Shown in pieces: positions 56,577 to 64,000 of a stretch of 64,000 nucleotides of DNA. The stretch spans positions 62,001-126,000 of the forward strand of contig NZ_PDYM01000001.1 in assembly GCF_002743055.1 (NCBI RefSeq), written 5' to 3'. Positions within the stretch are counted from its first letter, which is position 1. Each line of letters starts with the position of its first letter. A program made the position numbers and the translations under genes. This DNA comes from Sporosarcina sp. P13 (GTDB lineage: Bacteria > Bacillota > Bacilli > Bacillales_A > Planococcaceae). Below the pieces are notes generated by a model. That model made no database searches. It was not told where the DNA came from and saw only the letters and a list, made by a program, of their open reading frames with translations.

Positions 56577-57364
56577 CCTTTCCTATCTCCTTCCAAACTT
56601 CCAAAGCGACGGTCTCGATTTTGAAACTCTTCAATCGCTTGCAACATACAATCTTCGTTGTAATCTGGCCATAGCACTTCTGTAAAGATGAACTCTGAAT
56701 AAGCAAGTTGCCACAACATGAAGTTGGACAACCGTACTTCACCACTCGTACGAATCAATAAATCTGGTTCTGGTAAATGTGCCGTCATCAATTTAGAATT
56801 AATCAAACCTTCATCGATTGCATCAGCTTCAATTTTACCATCTGCCACTTCCTGTGCAAGTTCTTTCATGACATGAACCATTTCTATTCTACTGCCATAA
56901 TTCATAGCGAAATTTAATATAAGTCCTTGATTGTCTTTCGTTATTTCCATTGCTTTTTCAATCGCATTTTTAGTGTGAGCTGGAAGTGCATCCATATTAC
57001 CGATCATTTCCACTTTGATACCCTTTTCCATTAGCTCAGGTATGTATGTATTGAGGAACTCACCAGGGAGATTCATCAAAAAGTCAATTTCAATTTTAGG
57101 TCGTTTCCAATTTTCCGTAGAAAATGCATAGAGGGTGAGAACTTTTACTCCCATATCATTTGCGAAATTGGTTACTTGACGGACTGTTTTCATGCCTTCA
57201 TGATGACCAGCAATTCGCGGCATTTTTCGTTGCTTTGCCCATCTTCCATTTCCATCCATAATGATTGCTACATGGTCTGGAATCTGTCTTTTTTTAACGA
57301 GTTCCATTCGCTCATTTAACGACTGAATATCGGTTGTCTTTTTTCGCATTAGTTTTCTAAGCAT
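56573..57364 (-). CDS. uppS: Undecaprenyl diphosphate synthase
   Basis: Cis-prenyltransferase that makes the C55 lipid carrier for wall synthesis. 263 residues: VAIIMDGNGRWAKQR near 33-47 with the catalytic Asp, GHHEGMKTVR near 54, LYAFSTENWKRP near 80 and DLLIRTSGEVRLSNFMLWQ near 205. The N-terminus carries a charged extension typical of Bacillales. GTGGGGG precedes the ATG at 57364. First gene of the uppS-cdsA-dxr-rseP-proS run; the frr terminator lies upstream. Confidence 0.97.
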   Translation of the reverse strand: MLRKLMRKKTTDIQSLNERMELVKKRQIPDHVAIIMDGNGRWAKQRKMPRIAGHHEGMKTVRQVTNFANDMGVKVLTLYAFSTENWKRPKIEIDFLMNLPGEFLNTYIPELMEKGIKVEMIGNMDALPAHTKNAIEKAMEITKDNQGLILNFAMNYGSRIEMVHVMKELAQEVADGKIEADAIDEGLINSKLMTAHLPEPDLLIRTSGEVRLSNFMLWQLAYSEFIFTEVLWPDYNEDCMLQAIEEFQNRDRRFGSLEGDRKG

Positions 57365-57446
57365 AGCGTTCCCCCACTTGGCTCTTTTCGAATACTCCTA
57401 CACCCTATCCTACCAAATTGCATGGTAAATAGCATGCAAAAGACAG

Positions 57447-57474
57447 AAAAGAGCGTCCTAAAAGTAGGACGCTC
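57447..57474 (-). terminator. Terminator of pyrH-frr
   Basis: GAGCGTCCT / AGGACGCTC, 9-bp perfect stem, 6-base loop, UUUU tail, about 22 bases after the frr stop. Confidence 0.8.
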
Positions 57475-57496
57475 CTCCTTATAGAAAGTTCTGTAC

Positions 57497-58054
57497 TCAG
57501 ATTTCTAAAATCTCGTTCTCTTTTTCTTTTGCCGTTTGATCGATTTTTTCGATGAAATCATCCGTAAGTTTTTGCACCTGGTCATTGTAACGGCGCAATT
57601 CATCTTCCGTGATTTCTCCATCTTTTTCAATCTTCTTTAAATCTTCATTACTATCACGACGTACGTTACGGATTGCTACTTTCGCATCTTCCGCTTCACG
57701 CTTTACGTCTTTAACTAACTCTTTACGGCGCTCTTCTGTTAAAGCAGGAACTGCTAAACGAATAACAGATCCATCACTAGAAGGCGTGATACCGATATCA
57801 GATTTCATAATTGCTTTCTCGATTTCAGTAATCGTTGTTTTATCATATGGTTGAACCACAAGTAAACGTGGTTCTGGTACAGAAATACCAGCCATTTGAT
57901 TCAATGGTGTAGGTGCACCATAATAGATAACAGAAATACGATCCAATAGACTTGCGTTAGCTCTTCCAGCACGTATAGATGCCAGCTGTCTTGAATAGGC
58001 GCTAAGTGCTTTTTCCATTCGTTCAGTTGCTTCACTCATGATTTCTTTTGTCAT
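57497..58054 (-). CDS. frr: Ribosome recycling factor
   Basis: Splits post-termination ribosomes with EF-G. 185 residues with the three-helix-bundle landmarks [21 protein letters not shown] (in part), [30 protein letters not shown] and [21 protein letters not shown]. Starts with an ATGA overlap on the pyrH stop, and a strong terminator closes the unit. Confidence 0.98.
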   Translation of the reverse strand: MTKEIMSEATERMEKALSAYSRQLASIRAGRANASLLDRISVIYYGAPTPLNQMAGISVPEPRLLVVQPYDKTTITEIEKAIMKSDIGITPSSDGSVIRLAVPALTEERRKELVKDVKREAEDAKVAIRNVRRDSNEDLKKIEKDGEITEDELRRYNDQVQKLTDDFIEKIDQTAKEKENEILEI

Positions 58055-58779
58055 TGCTTATTCCTCCTAACGACTGTACCGATGTCTTCGCCCAGTACAG
58101 CTTTTTTAATATTACCGTTTTCCATAATTGAGAATACTACGAGCGGTATGTCATTGTCCATACATAATGTAGATGCTGTAGAATCCATTACTTCAAGACC
58201 TTGACTAATCACTTCAAGATATGATAGTTCTAAATATTTTGTAGCAGTCGAATCTTTTAATGGATCAGCTGAATAGACGCCATCCACGTTATTTTTCGCC
58301 ATTAAAATGACATCTGCTTCAATTTCAGCAGCACGTAATGCTGCTGTCGTATCTGTAGAGAAATACGGATTCCCTGTTCCTGCAGCAAAAATAACGACAC
58401 GATTTTTCTCCAAATGACGGATTGCTTTTCGGCGTATGTACGGTTCTGCCACTTGTCTCATATCAATTGAAGACATGACCCGAGTTTCAGAACCTAACTT
58501 TTCAAGAGCATCTTGTAATGCAAGGGAGTTCATCACTGTCGCAAGCATTCCCATGTAGTCGGCCGTTGTACGGTCCATACCCATTTCACTTCCGACTTTA
58601 CCTCTCCAAATGTTTCCTCCGCCTACAACTACAGCTACTTCCACGCCTAGTTCTACGACTTCTTTCACTTGGTTCGCAACGGACTTAACAACTTCTGGTG
58701 AAAGACCAAAGCCTTGATCCCCTGCCAATGCTTCCCCACTTAATTTTAACACGATCCGATTATATTTTGGAATACTCAT
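58051..58779 (-). CDS. pyrH: Uridylate kinase
   Basis: Phosphorylates UMP to UDP; a hexameric amino-acid-kinase-fold enzyme. 242 residues: [16 protein letters not shown] near 10-25, [11 protein letters not shown] near 53, [18 protein letters not shown] near 75 and [17 protein letters not shown] near 136. The ATG at 58779 is right, with CAGGAGGGT 4 bases upstream; a longer frame to 58824 would run into the tsf terminator. It is coupled to frr by a 4-base overlap. Confidence 0.97.
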   Translation of the reverse strand: MSIPKYNRIVLKLSGEALAGDQGFGLSPEVVKSVANQVKEVVELGVEVAVVVGGGNIWRGKVGSEMGMDRTTADYMGMLATVMNSLALQDALEKLGSETRVMSSIDMRQVAEPYIRRKAIRHLEKNRVVIFAAGTGNPYFSTDTTAALRAAEIEADVILMAKNNVDGVYSADPLKDSTATKYLELSYLEVISQGLEVMDSTASTLCMDNDIPLVVFSIMENGNIKKAVLGEDIGTVVRRNKQ

Positions 58780-58805
58780 GTAGACCCTCCTGCAATTTCT
58801 TATTC

Positions 58806-58845
58806 TCAAAAAAGAGGAACACATAATAGATGTGCTCCTCTTTTT
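58806..58845 (-). terminator. Terminator of tsf
   Basis: AAAAAGAGGA-A-CACAT / ATGTG-C-TCCTCTTTTT, 15 paired bases with one mismatch, 5-base loop and U-tract, 14 bases after the tsf stop. Little read-through into pyrH is expected, so pyrH may have a promoter here. Confidence 0.8.
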
Positions 58846-58859
58846 GATTGGATGTAAAC

Positions 58860-59747
58860 TTAGTTTCCTTTAACTTGGCTCATTACTTCGTCAGCAAAGT
58901 TGTCTTCGCGTTTTTCAATTCCTTCGCCTACTTCATAACGAACGAACTCTACTAATGTTCCGCCAGTCGCTTTAACGACATCACGAACTTTTTGATCCGG
59001 ATTTTTCACGAATGCTTGGTCTAATACACAAATTTCTTCGAAGTACTTTCCAAGACGCCCCTCAACCATTTTAGCAACAATGTTTTCTGGCTTGCCTTCG
59101 TTTAACGCTTGCTCTGTCAAGATTTTACGTTCATGCTCTACTTCATCAGCAGATACTTGGTCACGTGAGATATATTTAGGGTTCATCGCTGCAATGTGCA
59201 TTGCTACACCTTTAGCCGCTTCTTCGTCTGTTGAACCTTCAAGAACTGTCAACACCGCAATACGACCGCCCATATGCAAGTATGGTCCGAAAGCGTCTGC
59301 ATCCGTTTTTTCACGGATTTCAAAACGGCGAAGAGAAATCTTTTCACCAATTTTTGCAACTGCGTTAGAGATATGTTGAGCAACAGTCAAACCACTCTCA
59401 AGCTTCGCATCATTAGCTTCTTCAACTGTAGCCGGCTTAGTTGCAAGTAAGAATTCAGCTAGTTCTTTAACAAGTGTCTGGAATCCTTCGTTTTTAGCAA
59501 CGAAGTCTGTCTCAGCATTCACTTCAAGGATGATAGCTTCGTTTCCTTGAACTAAAATGTTTGCTACACCTTCAGCTGCAATACGATCTGCTTTTTTCGC
59601 AGCGCTTGAAAGACCTTTTTCACGCATGAAATCCATCGCTGCGTCCATATCTCCGTTAACTTCTGTTAGTGCTTTTTTGCAGTCCATCATACCTGCGCCT
59701 GTTTTTTCACGAAGTTCTTTAACCATTTGGGCTGTAATTGTTGCCAT
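58860..59747 (-). CDS. tsf: Elongation factor Ts
   Basis: Nucleotide exchange factor for EF-Tu. 295 residues. N-terminal UBA-like domain with [16 protein letters not shown] and [15 protein letters not shown]. The [11 protein letters not shown] core block lies near residue 80, which contacts the EF-Tu switch region. The coiled-coil/dimerisation part ends near [16 protein letters not shown]. Follows rpsB after a terminator and has AGGAGG before the ATG. Confidence 0.98.
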   Translation of the reverse strand: MATITAQMVKELREKTGAGMMDCKKALTEVNGDMDAAMDFMREKGLSSAAKKADRIAAEGVANILVQGNEAIILEVNAETDFVAKNEGFQTLVKELAEFLLATKPATVEEANDAKLESGLTVAQHISNAVAKIGEKISLRRFEIREKTDADAFGPYLHMGGRIAVLTVLEGSTDEEAAKGVAMHIAAMNPKYISRDQVSADEVEHERKILTEQALNEGKPENIVAKMVEGRLGKYFEEICVLDQAFVKNPDQKVRDVVKATGGTLVEFVRYEVGEGIEKREDNFADEVMSQVKGN

Positions 59748-59795
59748 TTGAAAATTCCTCCTAATATAATATCGTCTTTCTGTACTTAGTACTTT

Positions 59796-59830
59796 AAAAA
59801 AGACGATAAGGGGTATACCACTTATCGTCT
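59796..59830 (-). terminator. Terminator of rpsB
   Basis: AGACGATAAG / CTTATCGTCT, 10-bp perfect stem, 10-base loop (itself partly self-complementary), U-tract 59800-59796 on the minus strand. Confidence 0.8.
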
Positions 59831-59845
59831 CATCATTTACTCATC

Positions 59846-60574
59846 TCAGTCTGCAGTTACAGTTGCTGTTTCTGCAGCGACTTCTTCGTCTTCACCTTGA
59901 CGGGATTCAATCAAAGCATCTGCCATTTTACTTGTAAGTAAACGTACTGCACGGATTGCATCGTCGTTTGCCGGGATGACATAGTCGATTTCGTCCGGAT
60001 CACAGTTAGTATCTACGATTCCAACGAGTGGAATATTCAATTTGATTGCTTCTGCAACAGCGATACGCTCTTTGCGTGGATCGACGATGAACATTACATC
60101 TGGCAATCCTTTCATATCACGGATACCGCCTAGGAATTTAACAAGACGCTCATGCTCTTTATTTAATTGAGAAACTTCTTTCTTAGGAAGTACGTCAAAC
60201 GTGCCATCCTCCGCCATTTTCTCAATAGCTTTCATACGTGCTACACGCTTTTGAATAGTACCGAAGTTAGTTAATGTTCCACCCAACCAACGTTGGTTGA
60301 TGTAATACATTCCTGCACGTTCTGCTTCTTCTTTGATCGCTTCTTGTGCTTGTTTCTTCGTACCTACGAAAAGGACTTTTCCACCGTCAGCACCGACTTG
60401 GCGCATGAAGTTGTAAGCTTCCTCTAATTTTTTAACTGTCTTTTGAAGATCGATGATGTAGATACCGTTACGCTCCACAAAAATAAATTTCTTCATTTTC
60501 GGGTTCCAACGGCGTGTTTGGTGTCCGAAATGTACACCAGCTTCTAGTAATTGCTTCATTGAGATTACTGACAT
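59846..60574 (-). CDS. rpsB: 30S ribosomal protein S2
   Basis: 242 residues: [19 protein letters not shown] start, [22 protein letters not shown] near 63, [13 protein letters not shown] near 87 and [20 protein letters not shown] near 193. ATG at 60574 with AGGAGGAA 7 bases upstream; longer in-frame starts to 60619 are inside the leader. A promoter at 60686-60714 gives a leader of about 105 nt, long enough for autoregulation by S2, though I cannot name a motif. Followed by a strong terminator. Confidence 0.98.
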   Translation of the reverse strand: MSVISMKQLLEAGVHFGHQTRRWNPKMKKFIFVERNGIYIIDLQKTVKKLEEAYNFMRQVGADGGKVLFVGTKKQAQEAIKEEAERAGMYYINQRWLGGTLTNFGTIQKRVARMKAIEKMAEDGTFDVLPKKEVSQLNKEHERLVKFLGGIRDMKGLPDVMFIVDPRKERIAVAEAIKLNIPLVGIVDTNCDPDEIDYVIPANDDAIRAVRLLTSKMADALIESRQGEDEEVAAETATVTAD

Positions 60575-60685
60575 GATATAATTCCTCCTATTTGGTTGTT
60601 TGTCCTCCGCGTACTTCATGCGAACGAGTGACCATTATGGCACCAACTCATTCATCCGCACACGTGTGTAGTAATACCATCTATT

Positions 60686-60714
60686 AAATTAACATACATC
60701 ATTCTTTTTTGCAA
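60686..60714 (-). promoter_or_regulatory. Predicted rpsB promoter
   Basis: TTGCAA (60714-60709), 17-base spacer, TAATTT (60691-60686) with TG just upstream. It starts a leader of about 105 nt and uncouples rpsB from the che-sigD genes. Confidence 0.6.
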
Positions 60715-60729
60715 CAGTCGAGTCAAATT

Positions 60730-61203
60730 TTAGTCGAATTTTAATATCAATTCAATTTCAGTCTGACCTTTTCCGAGTTTTTTCGCAATTTCCTGCACCG
60801 AGTTCCCGTCTTTATATAGCTGCTTGACTTGTTGATGATCATTTAGCGGTTCGTTATCTTGTTTAGGCGAGACTGCTTTTTGATAAGATCGCAAAGCAAA
60901 ATTCATAGGGATTGATTGTGTTTTTTGTTGGATTTTTTCTGGTCCAGGGGTTGTTTCCGTTTTCTCAATAGACGATTTGACTACTGTCTTCGGAACAGGT
61001 ACCTCATTCAATCGCTTTATCAGACGATCATTTTCTTCTTTAATTTCAGTTAAATAGGCCATCACCGATTGATCCATTTCTTGCATAAGGTGTTGCTGTT
61101 TTTTCTCCAAGTTATTGAACCTAGAAATTTTCATGAACAATAACGTGATGACCATGAAACTAATAATTTGTAAGATGAATAAAAGTGCCAGTATGATTCC
61201 CAT
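60730..61203 (-). CDS. swrB: SwrB-like membrane protein (YlxL position)
   Basis: 157 residues. An N-terminal membrane helix (ILALLFILQIISFMVITLLF) is followed by a short coiled coil (NNLEKKQQHLMQEMDQSV), a P/T/Q/K-rich linker and a C-terminal helix-turn-helix-like end (VKQLYKDGNSVQEIAKKLG, then KGQTEIELILKF). This layout, and the position between sigD and rpsB, match B. subtilis SwrB, which promotes flagellar assembly and swarming by activating the export apparatus. Sequence identity to SwrB itself is low, so the call leans on architecture and synteny. Only a weak GGTGA precedes its ATG. Confidence 0.75.
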   Translation of the reverse strand: MGIILALLFILQIISFMVITLLFMKISRFNNLEKKQQHLMQEMDQSVMAYLTEIKEENDRLIKRLNEVPVPKTVVKSSIEKTETTPGPEKIQQKTQSIPMNFALRSYQKAVSPKQDNEPLNDHQQVKQLYKDGNSVQEIAKKLGKGQTEIELILKFD

Positions 61204-61209
61204 ATCGCT

Positions 61210-61505
61210 TCACCCACTACAGTCGACAAGCGTGCCTTTGAACGGATGCTCGACTCGCTGTTGCTCTTTCTGCTGTTTTTCTTTTTTTGTTCAGATGGAT
61301 CATTTGGTTGTTTGTCATCAGCATCCAATTTCGCGTATGGGGCTGACTCCAAAACGGACTCTTTATTTTTCAGTGCTTGCTTTTCTGTTAATGCATTTGC
61401 ATGTTGCTGATTAATTTGGGATTGTTGTTGCTTTTGTTCTGCTATTTTACCCGCCTCGAACGTTTTAGGAATGGCGATTTGAAGTTCAATACTTTTTACA
61501 CTCAT
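61210..61505 (-). CDS. Small Bacillales motility-operon protein, apparently frameshifted
   Basis: Start MSVKSIELQIAIPKTFEAGK is coupled to sigD by an ATGA overlap. Read straight through, the frame runs into the first 73 bases of swrB and ends in an aromatic-rich tail. Adding one A to the A7 run (61282-61288 on this strand's complement) gives a 98-residue protein. Its tail, EQQRVEHPFKGTLVDCSG, stops at 61210-61212, 6 bases before the swrB ATG. That tail matches the HPYKG...D-SG ending I recall for the small proteins at this position in related genomes. Real frameshift, slippage and sequence error are all possible. Function unknown; Gln/Lys-rich, soluble. Confidence 0.65.
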
Positions 61506-62281
61506 AAAATTCCTCCGTCCGTAATTTCAGCCGCAAGCAACGATCGCAGTTTAAATAATGCCTTCGAATGAATTTGCGAAATTCTCGATGTCGATAAACT
61601 TAAAATCTCCCCTATTTCTGTAAGCGTCATGTCTTCTTGATAAAACAAGCTAAGGACAAGTTGTTCATTTTCATTTAACTCTTTAATCTTCATTACTAGC
61701 TCACTGATCAATTCATCTTTCACAGTTAGTTGTTCCGGTGTTTTAGTTTGATCATCGCGCAAGACAAATGTTTGATCACTCTGTTCATCGTCTTCATTCA
61801 TTTTTTCATCGATAGACAACACATTGGCAAAGTATTGTTCATGTACGGTTTGATACACTTCATCGGTTGTTATACCCAAGTGACTGGCTACTTCCTCTGG
61901 TGTCACAGTCCGTAAATAGGTTTGTTCGAGCTTACTAACTTCTTCATCCATTTTTTTCGTTCTTTCCCTTGAGGAACGTGATAACCAATCCTCTTTTCGC
62001 AATCCATCTATAATCGTTCCTCGAATTCTGAAGGAAGCATATGTATCAAATTTTAAATCTCTCGTTGGATCAAATTTGATCAGAGCATCGAAAAGCCCTT
62101 GATAGCCGAGTGATTTTATCTCATCACGCGAAACATTTTTCGGTAATCCTGCACTAATTCGTTGGACATGATAATTCACTAAAGGTGTATACATTCGGAC
62201 TAGGGTGTCACCTGCGTAAGGATCACGGTCTTCGAGCCATAACTTCCACTGATGCCGTTCAGTTGTATCTTGTTTTGTCAT
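61502..62281 (-). CDS. sigD: Flagellar/motility sigma factor SigD (FliA/WhiG family)
   Basis: 259 residues. Region 2 with YTPLVNYHVQRISAGLPKNV, IKSLGYQGLFDALIKFDP and TYASFRIRGTIIDGLRKEDWLSR (each in part); region 3 with LGITTDEVY; region 4 with LNENEQLVLSLFYQEDMTLTEIGEILSLSTSRISQIHSKAL (in part). Directs late flagellar, chemotaxis and autolysin genes and is antagonised by FlgM. ATG at 62281 chosen: GGAAAGG lies upstream, while the GTG at 62290 is too close. It follows cheD after a strong hairpin, and the small downstream gene overlaps its stop. Confidence 0.96.
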   Translation of the reverse strand: MTKQDTTERHQWKLWLEDRDPYAGDTLVRMYTPLVNYHVQRISAGLPKNVSRDEIKSLGYQGLFDALIKFDPTRDLKFDTYASFRIRGTIIDGLRKEDWLSRSSRERTKKMDEEVSKLEQTYLRTVTPEEVASHLGITTDEVYQTVHEQYFANVLSIDEKMNEDDEQSDQTFVLRDDQTKTPEQLTVKDELISELVMKIKELNENEQLVLSLFYQEDMTLTEIGEILSLSTSRISQIHSKALFKLRSLLAAEITDGGIL

Positions 62282-62353
62282 CGAATTCACGCCTTTCCTG
62301 TCAGCTCCATATATCTACTATTAATCTCTCATCTTCTAGTATAACAAATCTCC

Positions 62354-62393
62354 ATACAACGAGGCGACTAATGAATTAGCCGCCTCGTTGTAT
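62354..62393 (-). other. 13-bp perfect hairpin between cheD and sigD
   Basis: ATACAACGAGGCG (62354-62366) pairs exactly with CGCCTCGTTGTAT (62381-62393), with an inner TAA/TTA pair. It starts a few bases after the cheD stop. The minus-strand sequence after it is GGAGATTTG, without a U-tract, so it is more likely a partial terminator or mRNA processing/stability element. Confidence 0.6.
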
Positions 62394-62397
62394 CGCG

Positions 62398-62892
62398 CTA
62401 TAGTTCCTGAGTGCCTGCGTTTACTGTTCGGACGTGGAGAATGCTAGTTTCCGGATCGAATTCAATCGTTCTACCACTCGAACCTCCTGTGTCTTCTGCA
62501 ACAAGTTGAATCGAATATCTTTTCAGCTCTTGTTTAACAGCTTCTACATTACGTGGGCCAATACGAATCGTGTCACCCGAACCAAATTGAAACATTTGAG
62601 CACCACCTGCAATTTTCGCCTTAATACTGAACGGACGAACTCCTTGTGATTTCAGCATTTCAAGCATGGCATGAATTCCAGTATCCGCAAATTTAGCGAC
62701 ATTAAATTGTTTGGATTTACCTAACTGGCTATCCGGCAACATGACATGGACCATGCCTGCAATCTTTTTTGTAGAATCATATAATACTACACCTACACAA
62801 GAACCCAGCCCTGACGTACGAATGGTTTGTGGTGCATTAGCAATATTCATATCAGCGATACCTACACGTATTACAGTTTGTGTATTATGCAT
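62398..62892 (-). CDS. cheD: Chemoreceptor glutamine deamidase CheD
   Basis: Deamidates specific glutamines of chemoreceptors and binds CheC. 164 residues. SGLGSCVGVVLYD near 27-39 holds the catalytic cysteine; GMVHVMLPDS near 46 supplies the histidine; KAKIAGGAQMF near 92 and the GRTIEFDPET strand are typical. Its stop is followed by the hairpin before sigD, and its start abuts the cheC stop with no gap, the usual CheC-CheD pair. Confidence 0.96.
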   Translation of the reverse strand: MHNTQTVIRVGIADMNIANAPQTIRTSGLGSCVGVVLYDSTKKIAGMVHVMLPDSQLGKSKQFNVAKFADTGIHAMLEMLKSQGVRPFSIKAKIAGGAQMFQFGSGDTIRIGPRNVEAVKQELKRYSIQLVAEDTGGSSGRTIEFDPETSILHVRTVNAGTQEL

Positions 62893-63525
62893 TTACAATA
62901 CACCTAATGAACTGAAGATTGTGCGGTACGATAGCGGGTCGGGTAATAAGAAGAAATGTCCCGCTAAACTCGAGATGCCTTGTTCCCCTTCTTGCAAAAT
63001 TTCGGTTTCAATCACGATGACTTCATCACTATACTGTGACACTTCAATCAAACCAAAACTAACAATTGCACCCACCATATCCACACTTAAAGAAGGGACG
63101 GTTGGATAGATTTTTAATGAAGTAAAATCAGATAATGCGGATAAGTACGATCCGGAAAGAATATTTCCTAATTCTTGTAACGCAGACACACCCATACCCA
63201 ATTCCTCAACAGCAGCAAATTCAAACTCTTTATCTCCAGTCAATTTACGAATGAACTGCGTGGCTGATTCAATCGTCAGTACAAAAAACATACTTCCTGT
63301 TAAATCCCCCTCAATCCGCAAAAAGATGCCAGCAACAACTTTCTCTGTACCGCCTGCCAGTTCAAACATTTCATCAAAAGTAACTAGTGCGACTTTCGGT
63401 ACACGCATATCAATTTTATGTTCAAGAAGTTGTGATAAAGAGGTAGCCGCATGGGCTGCCCCTATATTACCAATTTCCCTTAATACATCCAAATGCATCT
63501 CAGTAATATCGTGGTTAGAATTCAT
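62893..63525 (-). CDS. cheC: CheY-P phosphatase CheC
   Basis: 210 residues with two copies of the CheC/FliY phosphatase motif: LREIGNIGAAHAATSLSQLL near 14-33 and LQELGNILSGSYLSALSDF near 112-130. The Glu-x2-Asn pairs are intact in both. Dephosphorylates CheY-P and is stimulated by CheD during adaptation. ATG at 63525 has AAGGTGA 6 bases upstream; an ATG two codons earlier directly abuts that site. It overlaps the cheW stop by 11 bases. Confidence 0.95.
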   Translation of the reverse strand: MNSNHDITEMHLDVLREIGNIGAAHAATSLSQLLEHKIDMRVPKVALVTFDEMFELAGGTEKVVAGIFLRIEGDLTGSMFFVLTIESATQFIRKLTGDKEFEFAAVEELGMGVSALQELGNILSGSYLSALSDFTSLKIYPTVPSLSVDMVGAIVSFGLIEVSQYSDEVIVIETEILQEGEQGISSLAGHFFLLPDPLSYRTIFSSLGVL

Positions 63526-63982
63526 CTGCATTCACCTTCTTGATTGGTTGCAGAACCTTTTCCAAATTCAACATAACGAGCAATCGTTGTTCGACTTTCG
63601 CTACACCCGAAATAAATTCTGATTCTACAGAGCCAACAACTTCTGGCTGCGGTCCTATGACACTGGTAGGCACATCCATTACGTCATTCGCATCATCTAC
63701 GATTAAACCCACTTCTGAATCTGCATGCGAAACGATAATGATACAACTTGACTCGTCAAAATCTTTTGGTTCCATATCCAAACGTTCACGTAAATCTACA
63801 ATAGGCGTCACGACACCGCGAAGATTCAGCACACCTTTTACATATGAAGGCATCCTCGGAACACGAGTAATCGATAAAGATTTCTCGATCGATTCAACTA
63901 CATTCAATTCAATTGCATATTCTTTATTCATCAGTTGGAAGACGATCACTTTTATTTCGCTAACTTCACTAACATTTGTCAT
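63515..63982 (-). CDS. cheW: Chemotaxis coupling protein CheW
   Basis: 155 residues that link receptors to CheA. SH3-like folds: IVFQLMNKEYAIELNVVESI, ITRVPRMPSYVKGVLNLRG near 38-56, VVTPIVDLRERL and EVGLIVDDANDVMDV. ATG at 63982, with GAGGTGA 8 bases upstream; the GTG at 63994 belongs to that ribosome site. The upstream gene would be cheA, which lies outside the window apart from possibly its last bases. Confidence 0.96.
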   Translation of the reverse strand: MTNVSEVSEIKVIVFQLMNKEYAIELNVVESIEKSLSITRVPRMPSYVKGVLNLRGVVTPIVDLRERLDMEPKDFDESSCIIIVSHADSEVGLIVDDANDVMDVPTSVIGPQPEVVGSVESEFISGVAKVEQRLLVMLNLEKVLQPIKKVNADEF

Positions 63983-64000
63983 ACGTTTCGTCACCTCAAT

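Noticed and set aside
1-64000. tRNA/rRNA genes, CRISPR arrays, insertion sequences, prophage
   Set aside because: None seen: no spaced direct repeats of CRISPR type, no transposase or integrase motifs, no tRNA cloverleaf recognised.

Overview
The window is a core-chromosome segment of a low-GC, endospore-forming, flagellated Firmicute. Gene content and order follow the Bacillus subtilis 'ylx-ymx-ymf-ymd-ymc' region almost gene for gene. The spore genes (cotE, spoVS, dpaA/dpaB, ymxH, a SpoIIIE-type translocase), the che/sigD genes and PolC place it in Bacillales. Sequence texture and the losses relative to B. subtilis suggest Planococcaceae (Sporosarcina-like); that genus-level guess is inference. 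Every supported gene lies on the minus strand, so the text reads the window from high to low coordinates.

Layout in transcription order. (1) About 64000-61500: the distal end of the motility operon, cheW-cheC-cheD-sigD. A small coupled gene follows that looks frameshifted, then a swrB-like gene. (2) About 60700-57500: rpsB, tsf, pyrH and frr, with strong terminators after rpsB, tsf and frr. (3) About 57400-47200: envelope and isoprenoid genes uppS-cdsA-dxr-rseP, then proS and polC. (4) About 47100-39200: rimP-nusA-rnpM-ylxQ-infB-ylxP-rbfA-truB-ribF-rpsO, the translation and transcription-factor cluster. (5) About 39100-27700: pnp, an M16 protease (mlpA), ymxH, dipicolinate synthase dpaA-dpaB, asd, dapA, RNase J2 and the SpoIIIE/FtsK translocase. 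Asd and DapA supply the lysine/dipicolinate pathway used by DpaAB. (6) About 27400-22500: a nupNOPQ-type nucleoside ABC importer. (7) About 22250-15450: ymfF-ymfH-ymfI (linked to EF-P modification), ymfK, a RodZ-like protein, pgsA and cinA. (8) About 15300-8400: recA with a LexA box, about 900 bp without a credible gene, then rny, ymdB, spoVS, miaB and ymcA. (9) About 8300-1: cotE, a roughly 2 kb accessory insertion (DUF2975 protein, YozG-like regulator, small membrane protein, structured repeats), then mutS-mutL, an alpha/beta hydrolase and the 5' part of miaA.

I see no IS element, prophage, CRISPR array, tRNA or rRNA, and no obviously new multigene system. The observations most worth checking are: a likely single-base frameshift or slippage site in the small gene between sigD and swrB; a likely CTG start for cotE; a long structured 5' leader in front of rny; a palindrome on the -35 of the DUF2975/YozG pair; and an inverted-repeat-bounded element upstream of mutS. 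Several B. subtilis neighbours (dapG, tepA, ylxY, ymfJ, tdh-kbl, pbpX) are absent from the expected places.
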